Shown here: positions 6,577 through 11,580 of the stretch, piece after piece
Numbering within the stretch: position 1 is the stretch's first letter
Layout: each line of letters begins with the position of its first letter
Assembly: GCA_022565745.1 (NCBI GenBank)
Contig: JAIUMB010000062.1
Span: forward strand, 1-12,785
DNA from: Cryomorphaceae bacterium
Lineage (GTDB): Bacteria > Bacteroidota > Bacteroidia > Flavobacteriales > Schleiferiaceae
DNA length: 12,785 bases
Direction of reading: 5' to 3'
Notes under the pieces: model-generated
Told to the model about the DNA's origin: nothing
The model's database searches: none
Seen by the model: only the letters and a program-made list of their open reading frames with translations
Translations under genes and position numbers: made by a program

Positions 6577-6999
6577 ATGTTACAGCCTAAGAAAACCAAA
6601 CACCGCAAGCAGTTCAAAGGAAAAATGAAGGGTAATGCCCAACGTGGCGCCCAATTGGCCTTTGGAAGTTTCGGTATCAAGTCACTCGACTCAAAGTGGG
6701 TGACCTCTCGTCAAATTGAAGCGGCTCGTATCGCTGCGACGCGTTACATGAAACGTGAAGGTCAGCTTTGGATCCGCATATTCCCCGACAAACCGGTTAC
6801 CAAAAAACCTCTAGAGGTTCGTATGGGTAAAGGTAAAGGTTCGGTTGAATACTGGGCAGCTGTTGTACGCCCCGGTCGTATCATGTTCGAAATTGACGGT
6901 GTTCCACAAGACATCGCCATAGAAGCATTGCGATTGGCAGCTCAAAAGCTTCCAGTTAGAACCAAGCTGATGGTCCGTCGTGATTTTGTTGCACAATAA
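6577..6999 (+). CDS. rplP: 50S ribosomal protein L16 (uL16)
   Basis: L16 joins the 50S subunit late and stabilises the A-site tRNA elbow and the peptidyl transferase region. The 140 residues are standard. MLQPKKTKHRKQFKGKMKG is the typical start. QIEAARIAATRYMKREGQLW (46-65) is the central helix and strand, and IRIFPDKPVTKKPLEVRMGK with GKGSVEYWAAVV is the signature. The Arg hydroxylated in E. coli (R81, in VRMGKG) is present as Arg82; whether a hydroxylase acts on it cannot be told from this window. The end RTKLMVRRDFVAQ is ordinary. rpmC follows after 17 bases, the usual L16-L29-S17 order. Confidence 0.99.
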   Translation: MLQPKKTKHRKQFKGKMKGNAQRGAQLAFGSFGIKSLDSKWVTSRQIEAARIAATRYMKREGQLWIRIFPDKPVTKKPLEVRMGKGKGSVEYWAAVVRPGRIMFEIDGVPQDIAIEALRLAAQKLPVRTKLMVRRDFVAQ

Positions 7000-7016
7000 T
7001 TTTAGTCAACTGAAAG

Positions 7017-7220
7017 ATGAAACAGTCAGAAGTAAAACAGCTGAGCACCCAGGACCTGCACGACCGCGTATTTGAAGAGAAGCGTGAGTTGAACCGCCTG
7101 AATATGACACACGCCGTTTCTCCACTAGAGAACCCTATGGTCCTTCGTTCAAAGCGTCGCACCATTGCACGTTTGATGTCAGAGATCACTCGTAGAGAAC
7201 GTGAAGAAATCAACAAATAA
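7017..7220 (+). CDS. rpmC: 50S ribosomal protein L29 (uL29)
   Basis: L29 is a small two-helix hairpin next to L23 at the tunnel exit, where it helps form the docking site for trigger factor and SRP. The 67 residues match the family. The first helix holds VKQLSTQDLHDRVFEEKREL (6-25) and the second KRRTIARLMSEITRREREE (47-65), with the conserved core L-NP-RSKRRTIAR between and into it. The ATG at 7017 is the only one giving the family's N terminus, with its short lead of polar residues. rpsQ follows after 8 bases. Confidence 0.97.
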   Translation: MKQSEVKQLSTQDLHDRVFEEKRELNRLNMTHAVSPLENPMVLRSKRRTIARLMSEITRREREEINK

Positions 7221-7228
7221 CCCAAACG

Positions 7229-7489
7229 ATGGAAATAAGCAGAAATCTTCGTAAGGAGCGCATCGGAATCGTAAGCAGCAATGCCATGGATAAATCCATC
7301 GTGGTTACGGTTGAGCGCCGCAAAAAACACCCTAAGTACGGAAAGTTTATCAAGCTTTCTAAAAAGTTCCACGCACACGACGAAAAAAACGAGTGCAATA
7401 ACGGAGACTTGGTACGTATTATGGAAACGCGCCCTTTGAGTAAAACCAAAAACTGGCGCTTGGTAGAAATCATCGAAAGAGCAAAATAA
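7229..7489 (+). CDS. rpsQ: 30S ribosomal protein S17 (uS17)
   Basis: S17 is a primary binding protein of the 30S body, an OB-fold that binds the 5' domain of 16S rRNA early in assembly. The 86 residues fit. The start NLRKERIGIVSSNAMDKSIV (6-25) is typical: the family reads R-x-x-G-x-V-x-S and then the D-K-S/T motif. HPKYGKFIKLSKKFHAHDEK (34-53) follows, and the signature GDLVRIMETRPLSKTKNWRL (59-78) is near the end. Only one base separates its stop from the rplN start, so these two genes are probably translated in a coupled way although they belong to the classical S10 and spc operons respectively. Confidence 0.99.
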   Translation: MEISRNLRKERIGIVSSNAMDKSIVVTVERRKKHPKYGKFIKLSKKFHAHDEKNECNNGDLVRIMETRPLSKTKNWRLVEIIERAK

Positions 7490-7490
7490 G

Positions 7491-7859
7491 ATGGTACAAC
7501 AAGAATCCAGACTAACCGTAGCTGACAACACCGGAGCCAAAGAAGTGCTCGTTATACGTGTGTTGGGCGGATCAAAGCGTCGTTACGCTTCTGTAGGTGA
7601 CAAAATTGTTGTGAGTGTGAAAGCTTCAACACCTTCAGGTAACGTTAAAAAAGGACAGGTAAGCACCGCAGTAGTTGTGCGCACCAAAAAAGAAGTTCGT
7701 CGCCAAGATGGTTCATACATCCGCTTCGACGATAACGCTTGTGTATTGCTTAACGCAAACAACGAAATGCGTGGAACCCGTGTATTCGGTCCCGTTGCTC
7801 GTGAATTGCGCGATAAACAATACATGAAGATTGTTTCACTTGCACCAGAAGTGCTTTAA
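7491..7859 (+). CDS. rplN: 50S ribosomal protein L14 (uL14)
   Basis: L14 binds 23S rRNA near the factor-binding side and forms intersubunit bridge B8 with L19 and 16S rRNA. It is also where the silencing factor RsfS docks in many bacteria. The 122 residues are exactly the family norm. MVQQESRLTVADNTGAKEVL is the canonical start. GGSKRRYASVGDKIVVSVK (26-44) and VVVRTKKEVRRQDGSYIRFD (61-80) form the barrel. The C-terminal signature runs from NACVLLNANNEMRGTRVFGP (82-101) into VARELRDKQYMKIVSLAPEV. In E. coli this would be the first spc gene with its own promoter, but here there is one base after rpsQ and no sign of a promoter. Confidence 0.99.
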   Translation: MVQQESRLTVADNTGAKEVLVIRVLGGSKRRYASVGDKIVVSVKASTPSGNVKKGQVSTAVVVRTKKEVRRQDGSYIRFDDNACVLLNANNEMRGTRVFGPVARELRDKQYMKIVSLAPEVL

Positions 7860-7869
7860 AACAACCGTG

Positions 7870-8190
7870 ATGAATAAATTTCATATCAAATCGGGTGACA
7901 CCGTTAAAGTACTGGCCGGCGTATCCAAGGGAATGACCGGAAAGGTGCTGCGTGTGTACACCGACAAAAACCGCGCCCTTGTTGAAGGAGTGAACAAAAT
8001 CACTCGTCACAACAAACCTTCGGCTCAAAATCCACAAGGAGGTATTGTTGAAAAAGAGGCGCCCATTCACATTTCTAATTTGATGCTGGTCGACCCTGCA
8101 ACAGGTGAAGCTACCCGTACCGGTCGTCGTCAAGACGAAAACGGAAAGTCAGTCCGATTCAGCAAAAAAACCAATGAAGTCATTAAGTAA
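7870..8190 (+). CDS. rplX: 50S ribosomal protein L24 (uL24)
   Basis: L24 starts 50S assembly by binding domain I of 23S rRNA and sits beside the tunnel exit. The reading frame stays open upstream to a TTG at 7831, but that would add 13 residues (MFHLHQKCFKTTV) read from inside rplN that have no family counterpart. The ATG at 7870, ten bases after the rplN stop, gives a 106-residue protein starting MNKFHIKSGDTVKVLAGVSK, which is the expected N terminus. The KOW motif occupies about residues 5-31 (KSGDTVKVLAGVSKGMTGKV). The rest has HNKPSAQNPQGGIVEKEAPI (47-66), HISNLMLVDPATG (67-79) and a basic tail with RTGRRQDENGKSVRFSKKTN. The stop overlaps the rplE start by one base. Confidence 0.97.
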   Translation: MNKFHIKSGDTVKVLAGVSKGMTGKVLRVYTDKNRALVEGVNKITRHNKPSAQNPQGGIVEKEAPIHISNLMLVDPATGEATRTGRRQDENGKSVRFSKKTNEVIK

Positions 8191-8192
8191 TG
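8188..8192 (+). promoter_or_regulatory. TAATG stop-start overlap, rplX/rplE
   Basis: The TAA of rplX and the ATG of rplE share base 8190. The preceding bases (GTCATTAAG) contain no Shine-Dalgarno. In E. coli the start of rplE is where S8 binds to repress the spc operon; I cannot see the S8 helix here and make no claim for it. The overlap suggests coupled translation of L24 and L5. Confidence 0.7.
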
Positions 8193-8750
8193 GAGACGAC
8201 AACCTATATACCACGCCTTAAGGCGCAGTACCGCGAAACCATCGTAAATGCGATGCGCGAAGAATTTGGGTACAAGTCTGTAATGGAAGTGCCACGATTG
8301 GAGAAAATCGTTCTCAGTCAAGGTGTAGGTGCAGCAACTGCCGACAAGAAATTGATCGAGTATGCCGTTGATGAAATGTCACGCATTTCAGGTCAGAAAG
8401 CTGTTCCAACTTATTCCAAAAAGGATATTTCTAACTTTAAGCTTCGTAAAGGCATGCCTATCGGTGCTAAAGTTACCCTTCGCAATAACCGAATGTATGA
8501 GTTCCTTGATCGTTTGATCGTTAGCTCACTTCCACGTATCCGTGATTTCAACGGTGTTAAAGCTAAAGGTTTTGATGGTCGTGGTAACTACAATCTCGGT
8601 ATTACCGAACAAATCATCTTCCCTGAGATCGATATCGATAAGGTAAACCGCATATCAGGTATGGATATAACTTTTGTAACATCGGCAAAAACCGATAAAG
8701 AGGCAAAAGCATTATTAACGCACTTTGGAATTCCATTCCAGAAAAAATAA
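8190..8750 (+). CDS. rplE: 50S ribosomal protein L5 (uL5)
   Basis: L5 binds 5S rRNA together with L18 and anchors the central protuberance. It also touches the P-site tRNA and forms bridge B1b with S13. The 186 residues are a little more than the 179 of E. coli. Markers are YIPRLKAQYRETIVNAMREE (6-25), the L5 signature VPRLEKIVLSQGVGAA (34-49), GQKAVPTYSKKDISNFKLRK (68-87), GMPIGAKVTLRNNRMYEFLD (88-107), and NLGITEQIIFPEIDIDKV (135-152). In the signature the more common N-M/I-G-V-G appears as SQGVG, a mild variation. The ATG is fixed by its one-base overlap with rplX; rpsN follows after 5 bases. Confidence 0.99.
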   Translation: METTTYIPRLKAQYRETIVNAMREEFGYKSVMEVPRLEKIVLSQGVGAATADKKLIEYAVDEMSRISGQKAVPTYSKKDISNFKLRKGMPIGAKVTLRNNRMYEFLDRLIVSSLPRIRDFNGVKAKGFDGRGNYNLGITEQIIFPEIDIDKVNRISGMDITFVTSAKTDKEAKALLTHFGIPFQKK

Positions 8751-8755
8751 GCATT

Positions 8756-9025
8756 ATGGCCAAAGAATCAATGAAAGCCAAAGAGCGCAAACGCGCTGAA
8801 ATGGTTGAAAAATACGCCGAAAAGCGCGCCGCCCTTAAAGAGGCTGGTGACTATGAAGCCCTTCAAAAGCTTCCGAAAAACGCATCTCCCGTTCGCAAAC
8901 ACAACCGATGTAAATTGACTGGCCGCCCACGTGGTTACATGCGTCAGTTTGGAATCAGCCGTGTGACGTTCCGTGAAATGGCAAACGCCGGTTTGATCCC
9001 CGGAGTTAAGAAAGCAAGTTGGTAA
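8756..9025 (+). CDS. rpsN: 30S ribosomal protein S14 (uS14), zinc-free long form
   Basis: S14 is a late-joining 30S head protein that neighbours S3, S10 and S19. The 89 residues and the long N-terminal helical region (AKESMKAKERKRAEMVEKYA) define the long form. There is a single Cys (52, in HNRCKLTGRPRGYMRQFGIS), so the two CxxC pairs that bind zinc in the short form of about 61 residues are absent: this is the C-minus, zinc-independent type, as in E. coli. The C terminus SRVTFREMANAGLIPGVKKA with a final SW is the universal S14 ending. It lies 5 bases after rplE and 17 before rpsH. No second rpsN copy is visible in this window. Confidence 0.98.
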   Translation: MAKESMKAKERKRAEMVEKYAEKRAALKEAGDYEALQKLPKNASPVRKHNRCKLTGRPRGYMRQFGISRVTFREMANAGLIPGVKKASW

Positions 9026-9042
9026 TCTGTAAAGAGTAAGAA

Positions 9043-9444
9043 ATGTTATCAGATCCTATATCAGATTTTTTGACCCGCATCCGCAATGCCAGTATGGCCG
9101 GTCACAAGATTGTAAACGTACCCGCCAGCAATATGCGCTTGGCGATGTGTAAAATTTTGCACGAACAGGGGTATATCCTGAATTTTAAAAAAGAAGAAAC
9201 CGAAAACAACCAAGGCAACATCAAAATTGCACTTAAGTATGATGCGGTTTCTAAGCAACCAGCCATCCGCCACCTTAGCCGTGTCAGTCGTCCTGGATTG
9301 CGTCAGTATAAAAGTTCAGACAAACTTCCTAGAGTAATTAATGGGTTGGGCATTGCCATCGTATCCACCAATAAAGGTGTGATGACCGATAAGCAAGCGC
9401 GTCAAAACAACGTAGGAGGCGAAGTGCTCTGTTTCGTATACTAA
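9043..9444 (+). CDS. rpsH: 30S ribosomal protein S8 (uS8)
   Basis: S8 is a primary binder of the central domain of 16S rRNA. In E. coli it also represses the spc operon by binding an rRNA-like helix at rplE. The 133 residues are standard. It begins MLSDPISDFLTRIRNASMAG, the family's D-P-I-x-D-x-L-T-R-I-R-N-A motif. The C-terminal RNA-binding domain ends with the signature GLGIAIVSTNKGVMTDKQAR (101-120), followed by GGEVLCFVY. The ATG at 9043 is preceded by an A/G-rich run (GTAAAGAGTAAGAA) without a true SD core. Gaps of 17 and 18 bases on its two sides are among the longer ones in this cluster. Autoregulation cannot be judged from sequence reading alone. Confidence 0.99.
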   Translation: MLSDPISDFLTRIRNASMAGHKIVNVPASNMRLAMCKILHEQGYILNFKKEETENNQGNIKIALKYDAVSKQPAIRHLSRVSRPGLRQYKSSDKLPRVINGLGIAIVSTNKGVMTDKQARQNNVGGEVLCFVY

Positions 9445-9456
9445 TCATTTAAGTAC

Positions 9457-9462
9457 AAAGAC
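9457..9462 (+). promoter_or_regulatory. rplF leader AAAGAC, no Shine-Dalgarno
   Basis: AAAGAC stands directly before the rplF ATG, at the end of an 18-base gap after rpsH. It is identical to the hexamer before rplW and shares AAGAC with the fusA leader. It is too close to the start to work as a Shine-Dalgarno; an SD-independent role is inferred. Confidence 0.4.
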
Positions 9463-10014
9463 ATGTCCCGAATAGGAAAAGCACCAATCACCATCCCGCA
9501 AGGCGTTGATATCAACATCAGCAATGATGTGGTTACCGTCAAAGGAAAGTTGGGAACACTTTCTCAGGCTATTGAACCTGAGTTTGTAATTGACATTAAC
9601 GATAATGTTTTAGAGATTAAGCGTCCAAGCGAATCAAAGCCACACAAAGCAAAACACGGACTTTATCGCTCACTTATCCATAATATGGTAATCGGTGTAA
9701 GCGAAGGTTACAAAGTTTCTTTGGAATTGGTTGGCGTTGGATACCGTGCTGCATCTCAAGGTCAAAACCTTGATCTAAGTCTCGGTTATTCGCATAACAT
9801 TCTCGTAGCCCTTCCGCAGGAAATTAAAGTTGAAGCTGAGATGCAAAAGGGTAAAAACCCATTGATTCACCTTAGCTCACACGACAAGCAACTTCTCGGT
9901 ATGGCTGCTGCCAAAATCCGCTCTTTGCGCAAACCTGAACCTTACAAAGGAAAAGGTGTACGCTATGTAGGAGAACAAATACGTAGAAAAGCTGGTAAAA
10001 CAGCCGCAAAATAA
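9463..10014 (+). CDS. rplF: 50S ribosomal protein L6 (uL6)
   Basis: L6 lies at the base of the L7/L12 stalk near the sarcin-ricin loop, where translation GTPases bind, and is needed late in 50S assembly. The 183 residues show the usual tandem pair of alpha-beta domains. MSRIGKAPITIPQGVDINIS is the canonical start, then VTVKGKLGTLSQ (24-35). HGLYRSLIHNMVIGVSEGYK (65-84) joins the two domains. The second domain contains VGVGYRA (90-96) and ends with the family signature PEPYKGKGVRYVGEQIRRKA (159-178) and GKT. It follows rpsH by 18 bases and precedes rplR by 6. Confidence 0.99.
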   Translation: MSRIGKAPITIPQGVDINISNDVVTVKGKLGTLSQAIEPEFVIDINDNVLEIKRPSESKPHKAKHGLYRSLIHNMVIGVSEGYKVSLELVGVGYRAASQGQNLDLSLGYSHNILVALPQEIKVEAEMQKGKNPLIHLSSHDKQLLGMAAAKIRSLRKPEPYKGKGVRYVGEQIRRKAGKTAAK

Positions 10015-10020
10015 TCAACT

Positions 10021-10374
10021 ATGGCGACAAGTAAATTACAGCGCAGAACACGCATTCGCAAGCGCATTCGCAAAATTGTATCGGGAACACCCGAACGTCC
10101 ACGCCTTTCTGTTTACCGCAGTAACAAAGCGATTTATGCTCAATTGATTGATGATATCAACGGAAAAACCATCGTAGGAGTTTCGTCTGTCAATGAACTT
10201 AAAGACGCCAGCGGCAACAAAATTGATCAATCCCGTGAACTCGGAAAAATGCTCGCTGAAAAAGCATTGGCAGCCAATATCGAAGCTTGTAGCTTTGACC
10301 GTGGTGGTTATTTATACCACGGACGCGTAAAAGCATTGGCTGAAGGTGCACGTGAAGGCGGACTTAAATTTTAA
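10021..10374 (+). CDS. rplR: 50S ribosomal protein L18 (uL18)
   Basis: L18 binds 5S rRNA and, with L5, carries it into the central protuberance. At 117 residues it matches the E. coli length. The basic N-terminal arm (KLQRRTRIRKRIRKIV, 5-20) is followed by the conserved PERPRLSVYRSNKAIYAQLI (24-43). The end is FDRGGYLYHGRVKALAEGAR with EGGLKF, the standard family C terminus. The ATG at 10021 lies 6 bases after rplF and gives the full basic arm. rpsE follows after another 6 bases. Confidence 0.99.
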   Translation: MATSKLQRRTRIRKRIRKIVSGTPERPRLSVYRSNKAIYAQLIDDINGKTIVGVSSVNELKDASGNKIDQSRELGKMLAEKALAANIEACSFDRGGYLYHGRVKALAEGAREGGLKF

Positions 10375-10380
10375 TCAGGC

Positions 10381-10902
10381 ATGAGTAAAGTGAAAAACAT
10401 TCAACGTGTAAAACCGAGTGGTTTGGAATTAACCGACCGTTTGGTAGCCATTAACCGTGTAACCAAAGTAACAAAAGGTGGTCGTACCTTCGGTTTTACT
10501 GCCATTGTTGTGGTGGGAAACGAAGCCGGTGTAGCTGGTTACGGTACAGGTAAGTCAAAAGAAGTTTCTGAAGCCATCTCTAAAGCAGTAGAAGATGCCA
10601 AGAAAAACCTAGTGCGCGTACCCATCTATAAAGGTACAATTCCACATGAGCAAAACGGTAAATTTGGCGGTTCTCGCATTTTCTTGCGTCCAGCTGCCAA
10701 TGGTACTGGAGTAATCGCCGGTGGTGCAATGCGTGCCGTACTTGAAAGCTGTGGCGTTCACGACGTACTGGCTAAATCAAAAGGTTCGTCTAACCCCCAC
10801 AACGTGGTAAAGGCAACTTTTGATGCCCTTCTCAATCTTCGCGATGCACGCTCTATAGCAAAAACGCGTGGCATTTCCATGGAAAAAGTATTTAACGGAT
10901 AA
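10381..10902 (+). CDS. rpsE: 30S ribosomal protein S5 (uS5)
   Basis: S5 shapes the decoding region with S4 and S12 and, with S3 and S4, forms the mRNA entry tunnel; mutations in the family affect accuracy and spectinomycin response. The 173 residues fit. After a short N-terminal lead, LTDRLVAINRVTKVTKGGRT begins the double-stranded RNA binding-like domain, which continues FGFTAIVVVGNEAGVAGYGT and GKSKEVSEAI. The loop relevant to spectinomycin (VTKVTKGGR, 27-35) has the ordinary sequence. The C-terminal domain shows GTIPHEQNGKFGGSRIFLRP (85-104), GTGVIAGGAMRAVLESCGVH (108-127) and SKGSSNPHNVVKATFDAL (133-150). Gaps are 6 bases to rplR and 11 to rpmD. Confidence 0.99.
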   Translation: MSKVKNIQRVKPSGLELTDRLVAINRVTKVTKGGRTFGFTAIVVVGNEAGVAGYGTGKSKEVSEAISKAVEDAKKNLVRVPIYKGTIPHEQNGKFGGSRIFLRPAANGTGVIAGGAMRAVLESCGVHDVLAKSKGSSNPHNVVKATFDALLNLRDARSIAKTRGISMEKVFNG

Positions 10903-10913
10903 TTCTGAGCATC

Positions 10914-11096
10914 ATGGCCAAAGTAAAAATTACCAAGGTACGTAGTACCATCAAACGCCCCAAGCGTCAGAAAGATACCATGACTGCACTCGGGCTCAAT
11001 AAAATGAATTCGACTGTTGAAGTGGAATTGACTCCGCAGATACAAGGGATGATCAATAAAGTAAATCACCTGATTACGGTAGAAAACGTCAAGTAA
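10914..11096 (+). CDS. rpmD: 50S ribosomal protein L30 (uL30)
   Basis: L30 is a small 50S protein of the ferredoxin-like type that binds 23S rRNA domain II. It has 60 residues, the normal bacterial size. KVKITKVRSTIKRPKRQKDT (3-22) gives the first strand and the basic stretch, TALGLNKMNSTVEVE (24-38) holds the conserved L-G-L-x-K-x-x-x-x-V segment, and INKVNHLITVEN ends the fold. It is in its expected place between rpsE and rplO. The 22-base gap that follows is the longest in the window. Confidence 0.98.
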   Translation: MAKVKITKVRSTIKRPKRQKDTMTALGLNKMNSTVEVELTPQIQGMINKVNHLITVENVK

Positions 11097-11118
11097 TTGA
11101 CCAAAATAATACATCACT

Positions 11119-11568
11119 ATGAACTTACACAACCTAAAACCAGCCAAAGGCTCAACCAAAACCAAGCGTAGACTTGGACGTGGTGAGGGTTCAGGTACTG
11201 GTGACACAGCCGCTCGTGGTCACAAAGGACAAACGAGTCGCAGTGGTTACAGCAAGAAAATGGGATTTGAAGGTGGTCAGATGCCCCTTCAACGCCGTGT
11301 GCCCAAGTTTGGCTTTACCAATCCAAATCGCGTCGAATACAAGGCGATTAATTTGGACGTCATCCAAACGTTGATCGATGAAAAGAAAATTACCGATACT
11401 GTTTCTCCAGAGATTTTGATTTCTTTAGGAATAGCCGGTAAAAGCGACTTGATCAAGGTTTTGGGTCGTGGTGAACTCAAAGGTGCTATTAATGTAACAG
11501 CACATAAGTTCTCCAAATCTGCCCAAGAAGCCATCGAAAAAGCCGGTGGAAAAATTGAATCCCTCTAA
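11119..11568 (+). CDS. rplO: 50S ribosomal protein L15 (uL15)
   Basis: L15 is a late 50S assembly protein whose long, basic, unfolded N-terminal part threads into 23S rRNA. The 149 residues fit. MNLHNLKPAKGSTKTKRRLG is the canonical start, followed by RGEGSGTGDTAARGHKGQTS (21-40) and RSGYSKKMGFEGGQMPLQRR (41-60), the rRNA-threading region. VPKFGFTNPNRVEYKAINLD (61-80) leads into the globular C-terminal domain, which has KVLGRGELKGAINVTAHKFS (113-132) and AIEKAGGKIESL. secY follows after 12 bases, the usual L15-SecY linkage. Confidence 0.99.
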   Translation: MNLHNLKPAKGSTKTKRRLGRGEGSGTGDTAARGHKGQTSRSGYSKKMGFEGGQMPLQRRVPKFGFTNPNRVEYKAINLDVIQTLIDEKKITDTVSPEILISLGIAGKSDLIKVLGRGELKGAINVTAHKFSKSAQEAIEKAGGKIESL

Positions 11569-11580
11569 GATATTCTGCTA

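Noticed and set aside
6956..7540. Antisense open frame of 194 codons across rplP, rpmC, rpsQ and the start of rplN
   Set aside because: It runs opposite to four intact conserved genes, its product resembles no known family, and its length follows from the codon use of the sense strand. The same applies to the other minus-strand frames, including 149 codons at 10758-11207 and 127 codons at 7750-8133.
7491..8200. S8-binding repressor helix near the rplX-rplE boundary, as in E. coli spc regulation
   Set aside because: The rplE start lies inside a one-base overlap, and I could not recognise the rRNA-like S8 target by eye. A covariance-model search would decide it; I do not claim presence or absence.
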